NCBI GenBank assembly: GCA_964399605.1
Contig: CAYNRH010000019.1
Coordinates: 1 to 17,051 of the forward strand
Direction: 5' to 3'
Source: JAGGZI01 sp964399605
GTDB lineage: Archaea > Aenigmatarchaeota > Aenigmatarchaeia > PWEA01 > JAGHBM01
Length of the DNA stretch: 17,051 nt
A program made the translations under genes and the position numbers. Positions 8,119-15,327 of this stretch are shown here, piece after piece (the stretch's first letter is position 1; each line of letters opens with the position of its first letter). The notes beneath the pieces are model-generated. The model ran no database searches and was not told the origin of the DNA. It saw only the letters and a list, made by a program, of their open reading frames with translations.

Positions 8119-8136
8119 TTCATACATATGAATGAA
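8119..8136. promoter_or_regulatory. 18-bp near-perfect palindrome, candidate operator
   Basis: TTCATACATATGAATGAA equals its reverse complement except at one symmetric base pair of positions (16 of 18 match). It abuts the upstream side of the regulator's TATA box, where archaeal regulators can block TFB/BRE access or activate. Its left half TTCATACATA recurs exactly at 4247-4256 and TCATACATATG recurs with one change at 4226-4236, both in the radical SAM promoter and leader. Binding by the adjacent winged-helix protein is inferred. Confidence 0.55.
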
Positions 8137-8140
8137 TTAT

Positions 8141-8275
8141 AGAGACAAAACGGCGGCATCCCCCCATAAAACGCACAACAATTTCTGCTAACTGCTGTTA
8201 GGCAAGTCCGACAGGACCAAAACCAGAAAGGGTTTGAGTTGGCACCGAGCGAAGTTTTTGAAACAAGTCGCATCC
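8141..8275. other. G+C-elevated, hairpin-rich intergenic block; possible structured RNA or repeat element
   Basis: By hand count 67 of 140 bases (8141-8280) are G or C, well above the surrounding DNA. Several inverted repeats follow one another: CTAAC/GTTAG with a 4-nt loop (8188-8201), GTCC/GGAC with a 4-nt loop (8206-8217), CCAAAACC pairing with GGTT and TTGG across a 4-nt bulge (8217-8242), and GCGA/TCGC enclosing GTTT/AAAC (8249-8271). A run of six C lies near 8160-8165. It sits downstream of the MFS gene and upstream of the regulator promoter. It may be a structured RNA, an extragenic repeat or a terminator region for the MFS gene; no oligo-T tract clearly marks a terminator. A short open frame across it has no coding character. 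Confidence 0.4.
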
Positions 8276-8277
8276 TT

Positions 8278-9447
8278 TCATTCCCTAAAATAATTTCTAA
8301 AAACAATGAACAAAACAACCGAAATAATGCTAATCACTGCACCATAGATAAAAGGCATACTTGGATTAATTTGCCATAAAAATCCAGCTATTAAACTGGC
8401 TGGTAATGCTGTCAAACCTATTGCTGTATGAAATGTTCCTAAGGCTGTAGCCCTTAATTCTTCTGAAGACAAATCAGAAACATAAGCCCTTTGATTGCCA
8501 TCTACTATGGCATAAACTATACCATAAAGAGCAAATAAAATTATAAAGGCTGTTAATGAGTTGAAAAATGCAAATCCAAGAGAGGTTAACGAAAATAATA
8601 AATAACCAAAAACGATAACTTTTTTTCTTCCTATTTTATCAGAGAGTCTACCAAAAGGGACAGCAAATACAGCATAAAAAATGTTAAAGAGAACATATAA
8701 GAGTATCGGTATTCCGATGGATAATTTGCCTGTAAAGAATTCCTGTGCCCTAAGAATAAAAAACATGTAACTGAAATTTGCCAAAGCAAACATGCCAGAA
8801 ACCAAGATAAATAATTTAAGTGGTCGTGGAAGATTTTTCAAACCGATTTTTAGACTTATTTTCTGTGGTTCTCTTTTCCTCTCCTTTACAAAATACAATG
8901 GAATTAAAGAAAGGGTAGCTAAAATTGCAGCTATGATTATAATTGACTTAAAATTAAATCCGAAAAACCAAAATAAAAGAAAAACAACGATTGATCCTGC
9001 AACTGCTCCTGAAGTATCCATTGCCCTATGAATTCCGAATCCTTTGCCCCTTTCTTTGGGCATGGAGTCTGCAATAATAGCATCGCGTGGCGCCGCCCTT
9101 AATCCTTTACCAATCCGTTCCAAACTAGCGAAAACTAAAACATGTTGCCATATTTTAGAAAAAGCTAAAAATAATTTGAAAAGTGCTGAAGTCAAGTAAC
9201 CTGACGAAACAAAAAATTTCCTTTTTCCAGATTTATCGGACCAATAGCCGGCAAAAACTTTTAGAATACTTGAAATACTATCTCTCAATCCTCCAATCAA
9301 CCCAACAATTAAGCCAGCACCACCTAATGCTGTAATAAACATCGGCAAAATAGGCATTATCATCTCACTGCTTAGATCATTCAGAAAACTGACAATACCT
9401 AATAAAAGTATATTTGCGCTAATCCCTTTTAGATATTTATTCTTCAT
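8278..9447 (-). CDS. Major facilitator superfamily transporter
   Basis: A protein of 389 residues with about 12 hydrophobic helices and short loops, the usual size for a 12-TM MFS exporter. The N-terminus has NDLSSEMIMPILP, and the loop after TM2 has GYWSDKSGKRK, the MFS motif A; a second copy (GRLSDKIGRKK) opens the C-terminal half. The ERIGKGLRAAPRDAIIADS segment and HRAMDTSGAV in TM5 are shared by a group of archaeal and bacterial MFS proteins annotated as drug or small-molecule exporters. Substrate cannot be told from sequence. The gene is divergent from fusA and transcribed toward the hairpin-rich block. A role in exporting the product of the nearby radical SAM operon is possible but rests only on proximity. 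Confidence 0.9.
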   Translation of the reverse strand: MKNKYLKGISANILLLGIVSFLNDLSSEMIMPILPMFITALGGAGLIVGLIGGLRDSISSILKVFAGYWSDKSGKRKFFVSSGYLTSALFKLFLAFSKIWQHVLVFASLERIGKGLRAAPRDAIIADSMPKERGKGFGIHRAMDTSGAVAGSIVVFLLFWFFGFNFKSIIIIAAILATLSLIPLYFVKERKREPQKISLKIGLKNLPRPLKLFILVSGMFALANFSYMFFILRAQEFFTGKLSIGIPILLYVLFNIFYAVFAVPFGRLSDKIGRKKVIVFGYLLFSLTSLGFAFFNSLTAFIILFALYGIVYAIVDGNQRAYVSDLSSEELRATALGTFHTAIGLTALPASLIAGFLWQINPSMPFIYGAVISIISVVLFIVFRNYFRE

Positions 9448-9482
9448 AATAGATTACCCATAGATTACTAGAATCAACGGAA

Positions 9483-9491
9483 ATTTATAAA
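9483..9491 (-). promoter_or_regulatory. TATA box of the MFS gene
   Basis: TTTTATAAA on the minus strand about 40 nt upstream of the ATG at 9447, predicting a leader of roughly 12-15 nt that contains a weak GGTAAT ribosome binding site. The intergenic space 9448-9659 otherwise holds only this and the divergent fusA promoter. Confidence 0.45.
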
Positions 9492-9614
9492 ACTTTTAAA
9501 GGGGTGACATAAAATTATCGTTTTAAGTGAGGCACCAAACCAGCCAATAAATTCAAGTTTTATTTTATAAGAGTCAGAAATTCTTGAGATGACCCTAATA
9601 AAAACATTTAAATA

Positions 9615-9622
9615 TTTATATA
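9615..9622 (+). promoter_or_regulatory. TATA box of fusA
   Basis: TTTATATA in the AT-rich run 9606-9623, ~41 nt from the ATG at 9660, predicting a start near 9644 and a leader of about 16 nt. The leader contains GAGTTGAT as a weak ribosome binding site; the same bases can be read as a two-codon ATG-AGT-TGA frame (9647-9655). Confidence 0.5.
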
Positions 9623-9659
9623 CAAACAAAGAAAATAAATCGATACATGAGTTGATATT

Positions 9660-11849
9660 ATGGCAAAAAAAATAGACATGACAGAAAAGGTAAAAGAATT
9701 GATGGAGAAAAAGGATAAAATAAGAAACATAGGAATAGTTGCCCATATTGACCATGGTAAAACTACACTTTCAGACAACCTTCTTGCTGGAGCCGGCATG
9801 ATATCAGAAGAGCTTGCAGGCAAACAGCTTTACATGGATTTTGATGACCAGGAGCAGGAAAGAGGTATAACAATATTCTCTGCAAATGTTTCCATGATTC
9901 ATGAATATCATGATGACCATTATTTAATAAATCTCATAGATACTCCCGGACACGTTGATTTTGGCGGTGATGTAACAAGGGCTATGAGAGCTGTTGACGG
10001 CGCACTTGTTGTCATATGCGCTGTTGAAGGTGTCATGCCTCAGACCGAGACTGTTTTAAGGCAGGCGCTTAAGGAAAGGGTCAAGCCAATTCTTTTCATA
10101 AACAAGGTTGACAGGATGATAAAGGAGCTGAAACTAACCCCTGAAGATATGCAGAAAAGATTTATGAAAATGATTGCTGATGTAAACAATTTAATTAGGA
10201 AATATGCGGAAGAAGATTTCAAGAAATGGACTGTAAACGTGAACGACGGCTCAGTAGCATTTGGTTCTGCATATAGAAACTGGGCAATATCACTTCCATT
10301 CATGAAAGAAACGGGAATAACGTTCAAAGATATAATAGATTATTCTTCAAAGGACGAGGATAAGGAACTTGCCAAGAAAGCTCCCCTTCATAAAGTTGTT
10401 TTTGACATGATTATAGAGCACCTGCCAAATCCCATAGAAGCACAGGCATACAGAATACCAAAGATATGGACAGGTGATGCAAACTCGGATATTGGAAAAT
10501 CAATGATTGCATGCGACCCAAATGGAAAACTGGCCTGTGTGGTTACTAAAATATACAACGACCCGCACGCAGGAGGCGTAGCCACTGCAAGAATTTTCTC
10601 TGGAAAAATATCAAAAGGGCAGGAGGTTTATCTTGTTGGGCAGCATAAAAAAGAAAGAATCCAGCAGGTATGCATCTACAAGGGACAGCAAAAAATTATC
10701 ATGGATGAAATTCCAGCAGGCAACATAGTGGGAATAATTGGTTTGTCATCTGTTTTCTCTGGAGAAACTTTATGCGACCCCACAGAGGTAATTCAACCAT
10801 TTGAGAGCATAAAGCACATATTTGAGCCAGTTGTCACCAAGGCAATAGAAGCTAAAAAGACAGCAGACCTGCCAAAGGTAATAGAAATATTAAGAAAAAT
10901 CTCAAGGGAAGACCCCACTCTGAAGGTAGAAATAAACCAGGAAACTGGTGAACACCTTGTTTCCGGTCTTGGTGAACTTCATATAGACGCAAAGGTTGAG
11001 AGGAAGTTAAAGGAAGAAGGAATTGAAATAGAAACTTCACCTCCAATTGTTGTTTACAGGGAAACAGTATCATCCAAAGGAGGACCTGTTGAAGGAAAAT
11101 CGCCAAACAAGCACAACAAGTTTTATCTGGAAGTGGAGCCATTACCAAAGGAAGTTTATGATTCAATGGTCAAAGGCGAGATTGAAGATACAATAGTAAA
11201 GGGTAAGGATGTTGAACTGACCAAAAAACTGAGAGATTTGGGCATGGACGAGATTGATGCAAAAGGGGTTAAAATGGTTTACAACAGAAACCTTTTCATT
11301 GATGCAACCAAGGGTATACAATACCTAAACGAAGTTATGGAGCTCTTAAAACAAGGGTTTAAAGAAGTTATGAACGAAGGTCCAATATCAAAGGAGCCCT
11401 GCTCTTCTATAATAGTCAGGCTGGTGGACGCAGAGCTGCATGAGGATTCTATTCACAGGGGACCTGCACAGGTAATACCTGCTGTCAGAACTGCCATAAA
11501 GACTGCCATACTAAAAGGCGGACCAACTTTGCTGGAGCCGAAACAAATTTTAAGGATTGAGACTCCACAGGAGGAAATGGGAGCAGCAATGAGAGAAGTT
11601 CAGAACAGAAGAGGCGAAGTGCTGGATGTCCAGAACGGTGAAGGAGTGACCATATTGAAATCAAAGCTTCCTGTAGCAGAGATGTTTGGATTTGAAGGAG
11701 CATTGAAGTCTGCAACCGGAGGAAAGGGCTTCTATTACTTGATTGACGTTAAATTCGAAAAGATACCAAGAGACCTATTGGAAAAAACCGTAGCACAGAT
11801 AAGAACAAGAAAGGGATTAGACCCGGCGTTCCCAAAACCTGAGGAATAA
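9660..11849 (+). CDS. fusA: Archaeal translation elongation factor 2 (aEF-2)
   Basis: A GTPase of 729 residues that moves tRNAs and mRNA through the ribosome after peptide bond formation. The G domain has the P-loop AHIDHGKTT (28-36), the switch segment RGITIFSANVSM, DTPGH (94-98) and NKVD (148-151). Domains II to V follow at the usual archaeal length. The domain IV tip reads LHEDSIHRGPAQVIPAVR; His599 is the residue that archaea and eukaryotes convert to diphthamide, so the modification pathway is expected in this organism. The start follows a TATA box and a weak GAGTTGAT site. rpsL and rpsG, which often precede fusA in archaea, are absent here; an MFS gene lies divergently instead. tuf follows 104 nt later with its own promoter. 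Confidence 0.98.
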   Translation: MAKKIDMTEKVKELMEKKDKIRNIGIVAHIDHGKTTLSDNLLAGAGMISEELAGKQLYMDFDDQEQERGITIFSANVSMIHEYHDDHYLINLIDTPGHVDFGGDVTRAMRAVDGALVVICAVEGVMPQTETVLRQALKERVKPILFINKVDRMIKELKLTPEDMQKRFMKMIADVNNLIRKYAEEDFKKWTVNVNDGSVAFGSAYRNWAISLPFMKETGITFKDIIDYSSKDEDKELAKKAPLHKVVFDMIIEHLPNPIEAQAYRIPKIWTGDANSDIGKSMIACDPNGKLACVVTKIYNDPHAGGVATARIFSGKISKGQEVYLVGQHKKERIQQVCIYKGQQKIIMDEIPAGNIVGIIGLSSVFSGETLCDPTEVIQPFESIKHIFEPVVTKAIEAKKTADLPKVIEILRKISREDPTLKVEINQETGEHLVSGLGELHIDAKVERKLKEEGIEIETSPPIVVYRETVSSKGGPVEGKSPNKHNKFYLEVEPLPKEVYDSMVKGEIEDTIVKGKDVELTKKLRDLGMDEIDAKGVKMVYNRNLFIDATKGIQYLNEVMELLKQGFKEVMNEGPISKEPCSSIIVRLVDAELHEDSIHRGPAQVIPAVRTAIKTAILKGGPTLLEPKQILRIETPQEEMGAAMREVQNRRGEVLDVQNGEGVTILKSKLPVAEMFGFEGALKSATGGKGFYYLIDVKFEKIPRDLLEKTVAQIRTRKGLDPAFPKPEE

Positions 11850-11861
11850 CACCATTAATTA

Positions 11862-11946
11862 TTTATATATATATTCTACTATAACTTCTTAATGTGAATC
11901 TTTTAGATCACAAGAAGACTTTGGTTTTCAAATAAAAACGGAGGTG
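11862..11946 (+). promoter_or_regulatory. tuf promoter, leader hairpin and ribosome binding site
   Basis: The TATA box TTTATATATATA (11862-11873) predicts a start near 11891. GGAGGTG (11940-11946), a full Shine-Dalgarno match, lies 7 nt before the ATG. Between them an imperfect hairpin (11885-11917) pairs CTTCTT with AAGAAG, GTGA with TCAC and TCT with AGA around a TTT loop. It may fold in the mRNA leader, in the 3' end of the fusA transcript, or act as DNA; no established regulatory element was recognised. Confidence 0.55.
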
Positions 11947-11953
11947 TAAAAGA

Positions 11954-13225
11954 ATGGCTGTAGATAAGCCTCACTTGAATCTGGTTACTATAGGTCATGT
12001 AGACCATGGAAAAAGTACACTTGTAGGTAGACTTCTTTGGGACACCAAAAATATCCCAGAAGAGCAAATGAGAAAATTGAAAGATTTAGCAAAAGAATTA
12101 AAGAAAGAAACTTTTGAGTTTGCTTTTGTTATGGACAAATTAAAAGAAGAAAGAGAACGTGGCGTCACGATAGATGTTATGCACACAAGGTTTGATACGC
12201 CAAAATATTACTTTACTGTAATAGACGCTCCAGGACACAGGGATTTTGTTAAGAACATGATTACTGGAACTAGTCAAGCAGATGCAGCAGTTTTGGTAGT
12301 TTCAGCCAAAGAAGGACCACAGGAACAGACAAAAGAACACATATATCTGGCCAAGGTTCTTGGTGTAAACCAGGTAATTGTAGCAATAAACAAAATGGAT
12401 ACAGTAAATTACGACGAAAAGAGGTACAACGAAGTCAAAGAAGAAGTAAGCAAGATATTGAAAACAATAGGATATAAGCCAGAAGAAATACCATTCATAC
12501 CGGCATCAGCGTATGTGGGCGATAACGTAGCCGAAAAGTCTCAAAATATGCCGTGGTATACTGGGAAGACTGTACTGGAAGCATTAGATGACCTTAAAGA
12601 ACCAGAAAAACCCGTATCTAAACCATTGAGATTGCCTGTGCAAGACGTTTATGTGATAACAGGCGTAGGAACAGTACCTGTAGGAAGAGTTGAAACAGGT
12701 GTTCTGAAAAAAGGCGATAAAGTTTTATTCACGCCTGCAGGAGTAACTGGTGAAGTAAAGACCATAGAAATGCATCACGAAGAGATACCAGAGGCAAAAC
12801 CAGGAGATAATGTAGGATTTAGCGTAAGAGGTGTAGACAAAAAGGCAGTAAAAAGAGGTGATGTTGCTTGTCACCCAGACAAACCAGCAACAGTGGCAAA
12901 GGAATTTGAAGCACAGATAATTGTGTTGAATCATCCAAATGTTATAACAAAAGGATACACACCAGTATTTCATTGCCACACAGCACAAATAGCATGCAGA
13001 ATAACAGAGATTTTGAAGAAAATAAACCCAAGAACTGGTGAAACAATAGAAGAGAATCCGGACTTCATAAAAACCGGTGATGCAGCAATAGTAAAAGTTG
13101 TTCCAACAAAACCAATGGTAATAGAGAGCAACAAAGACTTCCCAGAACTCAGCAGATTTGCAATAAGAGATATGGGTCAAACAGTTGCTGCGGGTGTCTG
13201 CATAAATGTAACACCAGCACAATAA
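11954..13225 (+). CDS. tuf: Archaeal translation elongation factor 1-alpha (EF-Tu orthologue)
   Basis: A GTPase of 423 residues that delivers aminoacyl-tRNA to the ribosomal A site. The G domain shows GHVDHGKST (14-22), the switch I end RGVTIDV, DAPGH (91-95) and NKMD (146-149). Two beta-barrel domains follow, with typical PLRLPVQDVYVITGVGTVPVGRVETG and a C-terminal RFAIRDMGQTVAAGV. Length is normal for archaeal EF-1alpha. It has its own TATA box and a strong GGAGGTG site, and a hairpin plus T-tract follows the stop, so it is probably transcribed alone. In many archaea rpsJ comes directly after it; here three other genes intervene. Confidence 0.98.
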   Translation: MAVDKPHLNLVTIGHVDHGKSTLVGRLLWDTKNIPEEQMRKLKDLAKELKKETFEFAFVMDKLKEERERGVTIDVMHTRFDTPKYYFTVIDAPGHRDFVKNMITGTSQADAAVLVVSAKEGPQEQTKEHIYLAKVLGVNQVIVAINKMDTVNYDEKRYNEVKEEVSKILKTIGYKPEEIPFIPASAYVGDNVAEKSQNMPWYTGKTVLEALDDLKEPEKPVSKPLRLPVQDVYVITGVGTVPVGRVETGVLKKGDKVLFTPAGVTGEVKTIEMHHEEIPEAKPGDNVGFSVRGVDKKAVKRGDVACHPDKPATVAKEFEAQIIVLNHPNVITKGYTPVFHCHTAQIACRITEILKKINPRTGETIEENPDFIKTGDAAIVKVVPTKPMVIESNKDFPELSRFAIRDMGQTVAAGVCINVTPAQ

Positions 13226-13260
13226 AGAAGGATTTAATCCTTCTCTTTTTTTTCTTTTGT
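13226..13260 (+). terminator. Hairpin plus T-tract terminator after tuf
   Basis: AGAAGGAT and ATCCTTCT form an 8-bp stem around a TTA loop (13226-13244), directly followed by a T-rich run (13246-13260). The stem begins one base after the tuf stop. Archaeal RNA polymerase terminates mainly on the T-tract; the hairpin is unusually tidy for an archaeon. It separates tuf from the following gene, which has its own promoter. Confidence 0.7.
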
Positions 13261-13271
13261 TTTTACAACAA

Positions 13272-13299
13272 GATTAAATCTTTTTCTGTCCATATTTTA
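13272..13299 (+). promoter_or_regulatory. Promoter and shared motif of the first inserted gene
   Basis: A TATA-like ATTAAATC (13273-13280) lies ~28 nt from the ATG at 13304, suggesting a leaderless mRNA. It is followed by TTTTCTGTCCATATTTTA (13282-13299), which matches 16 of 18 bases of the equivalent sequence at 14302-14319 before the next gene. Confidence 0.5.
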
Positions 13300-13303
13300 G
13301 GTT

Positions 13304-14290
13304 ATGATAAAGCTCAATGAGAAAAAGCCAATTATAGATTTGATTGTTGACTCACTGCATGAAATGAGAAAGACTGACAGTGTTTATGTAGAAGCTCCAC
13401 CAGAGGGCATGGTAGATTTCTTTAACTTAGAGAAGGCATTATACCATCTTCTTTATGATTCGAAATACGGGTTAGAAATTGAAATAAAAGAACTTGGAGG
13501 GACCACCAAGAAAATTCCTCCCAAGTACGAATTTGACAAGATGATTCACTTGACAATCAATGAAGGAATGGGTTACAAACATGTAGATACCGACTGGCAC
13601 ACGATAACAAAGATATTTTCTATTGAAAAACCAGACAAAAACTCTGTTTCAATAACCGGACGCGAATATCGCGGATCAAATATAAAAATATTCACCAACC
13701 CAATCAAGAAAAGAATATCAAATGCTGGATACTTCATACAGAAGCCAACCAATGAATGTACCCTTAACATGAAACATAAGTCGCCAAGTACTCCATTTAA
13801 GATAGTTCTCCCGTATTCACCTTCAAAACCTGATGGAGAATATTATCCGATATCGCATGACGAATCCAAAATAATTCCAAAAGAAGACTGGGAAAAATTC
13901 AAGATACCGGCATATGCCATCGGACAGGCAAGTTGGGCTGAATTATCAATAAAGACATTATGTGGGATAACCTCCGAAAATGATATAATAAAAAAATTTG
14001 GCGAAGAAATTACCAAAAAAGAGCTGTCGATTGGATACAACAGAATTATAGAATTCTTGGAATCCGAGCTCGATGAGAAGGATTATGGTGAATTAGTAGA
14101 AAAAGAATTTCCAGGAAAAAGCAAGAAATTATTCCTGAATCAGTTCTTTAGAGCATTCAAAAATAATGTCACAAAACACGCATCAAAATTCTCCGAAAAC
14201 TTAAAAAATATTGGATATGAAATAGACAGGGAAGAGATTATTGGCGTGATAGAATTGAAAAAAACTTCAAAAATTCATCCTTATGTTTAA
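13304..14290 (+). CDS. Unrecognised 328-residue protein between tuf and rpsJ
   Basis: I do not recognise this protein. It is soluble-looking, lysine- and glutamate-rich, with no signal peptide or membrane span. The N-terminal third mixes helix and strand (KPIIDLIVDSLHEMRK, then FFNLEKALYHLLYD). The middle has strand-like segments with many prolines and aromatic residues (KIVLPYSPSKPDGEYYP). The last ~120 residues are helical and highly charged (LFLNQFFRAFKNNVTKHASKF). Cysteines are few and form no metal-binding cluster. The gene starts at an ATG ~28 nt from a TATA-like box and ends 32 nt before the next gene, whose promoter block is nearly identical. The shared block and position suggest it works with the glycosylase-like protein that follows, perhaps in nucleic-acid metabolism, but this is inference from context only. 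Confidence 0.75.
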   Translation: MIKLNEKKPIIDLIVDSLHEMRKTDSVYVEAPPEGMVDFFNLEKALYHLLYDSKYGLEIEIKELGGTTKKIPPKYEFDKMIHLTINEGMGYKHVDTDWHTITKIFSIEKPDKNSVSITGREYRGSNIKIFTNPIKKRISNAGYFIQKPTNECTLNMKHKSPSTPFKIVLPYSPSKPDGEYYPISHDESKIIPKEDWEKFKIPAYAIGQASWAELSIKTLCGITSENDIIKKFGEEITKKELSIGYNRIIEFLESELDEKDYGELVEKEFPGKSKKLFLNQFFRAFKNNVTKHASKFSENLKNIGYEIDREEIIGVIELKKTSKIHPYV

Positions 14291-14292
14291 GC

Positions 14293-14319
14293 GATTTAAA
14301 GTTTTCTGTACATATATTA
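14293..14319 (+). promoter_or_regulatory. Promoter and shared motif of the glycosylase-like gene
   Basis: The TATA-like ATTTAAA (14294-14300) lies ~26 nt from the ATG at 14323, again fitting a leaderless mRNA. TTTTCTGTACATATATTA (14302-14319) matches the motif before the preceding gene at 16 of 18 positions and at nearly the same distance from the start codon (3 nt against 4 nt). Confidence 0.55.
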
Positions 14320-14322
14320 CTC

Positions 14323-15327
14323 ATGACTGTTCTTGATGAAATTTTTGATGAGAAAAAAACAATATCTTCCATTTCTGAACTTCTGTACTTACAGGAGAAA
14401 ACCCTAAAAGCGCCTGAAAAATACAAAAACCCATTTTCCGACTATATAAAAAAATATGGAGTGCTGGAAAAAGATGGAGAAAAATATGTTGGCACCCCTG
14501 ACAAGTTCACTGACCATTTCACAGAAAAAATTATAGGGGAAAAATTGAATGAATATGACAAGAGGCTTCTTCAGTTTTTTATGATTCCATGCACTCCTGC
14601 AAATGAAAGCGGCCTGCTTTATGTAAATGGATTAAAGCTTTTTGAAGAAAATAAAGATTTCTTCAACCCAAGAAAAATATGTGAATTTGAAGAAAGCTGT
14701 CTGGCAGAAATGATAAATAAAAAACTTGGCTCAAGGGGTCCAGAAAGTGTTGCGCGAGCCTGGATAGAAAATTCTAAAAAGCTTATAGAAGAATATGATA
14801 GCGACCCAAAAAATATTTTTTATGATGGTATGCACCCAAAAGAAGCGTTTAAGAGAGTTAAAGATTTCAGGGAATTCGGCAATAAAAATGCTGCTTTGTT
14901 CCTCAAAGAAATGATTGAAAGTGGCGTATACGACCCGGGAGAAAATAGAAGATATACGCCGATACCAGCCGATATTCATGTTATGAGATTTACAATAAGA
15001 GCATCTTCGGGAGACATAGAAAAAACCATGGAAGCATTAAATGAAATGACACATGAAAAGCTTGCCCAAAAAATACAGAAATACCTCATGAATATTACAT
15101 CGGATACACCTACAATAGACCCTGTAAAAGCTGATGATGCCATCTGGATATGGGGAAAGGAAAAATGCTCGGGAAAGAAGTGTAACCGATGCCCTGTCAA
15201 AGAATGCTCCAATGAAATAATTGTCTCACATCAGCGCCATGAGAGTGGCGATAGAATTGGAAAGAGAAATGGAAAAATTATTGTAACACGTGACAAAAAC
15301 ATGAAACTTGATTATTTTGGTGATTAG
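14323..15327 (+). CDS. Divergent HhH-GPD DNA-glycosylase-like protein with four-cysteine motif
   Basis: A protein of 334 residues with features of the endonuclease III/OGG/AGOG superfamily. An N-terminal ~75-residue extension precedes a helical region resembling the first glycosylase lobe (FMIPCTPANESG..LFEENKDFF). A helix-hairpin-helix-like segment reads FREFGNKNAALFL, with Lys188 aligned to the catalytic lysine of bifunctional glycosylases (GxGxKTA). PADIHVMRF then places Asp217 at the catalytic aspartate (compare P-x-D-T-H-V). Cys282, Cys287, Cys290 and Cys295 (C-x4-C-x2-C-x4-C) fall where endonuclease III binds its 4Fe-4S cluster (C-x6-C-x2-C-x5-C), with different spacing. A ~40-residue basic tail follows. 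The likely role is base excision or a related DNA transaction; the target base is unknown. The stop (TAG) directly abuts the next ATG, so the two are cotranslated. Confidence 0.7.
   Translation: MTVLDEIFDEKKTISSISELLYLQEKTLKAPEKYKNPFSDYIKKYGVLEKDGEKYVGTPDKFTDHFTEKIIGEKLNEYDKRLLQFFMIPCTPANESGLLYVNGLKLFEENKDFFNPRKICEFEESCLAEMINKKLGSRGPESVARAWIENSKKLIEEYDSDPKNIFYDGMHPKEAFKRVKDFREFGNKNAALFLKEMIESGVYDPGENRRYTPIPADIHVMRFTIRASSGDIEKTMEALNEMTHEKLAQKIQKYLMNITSDTPTIDPVKADDAIWIWGKEKCSGKKCNRCPVKECSNEIIVSHQRHESGDRIGKRNGKIIVTRDKNMKLDYFGD

Noticed and set aside
8185..8205. GCCTAAC/GTTAGGC-like motif resembling an integron attC site
   Set aside because: Only one consensus core is present; no partner box lies at 60-140 nt, the hairpin loop is just four bases, and no integrase or cassette is visible.
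8088..8318. 76-codon open frame on the minus strand overlapping the MFS 3' end and the hairpin block
   Set aside because: Cysteine- and tryptophan-rich composition unlike any neighbour, no ribosome binding site, and it crosses the end of the MFS gene, the palindrome and the regulator's TATA box. It is most likely a chance frame through structured DNA.
9647..9655. Two-codon upstream frame (ATG-AGT-TGA) before fusA
   Set aside because: The same bases serve as the weak GAGTTGAT ribosome binding site; such a minimal frame is easily chance.
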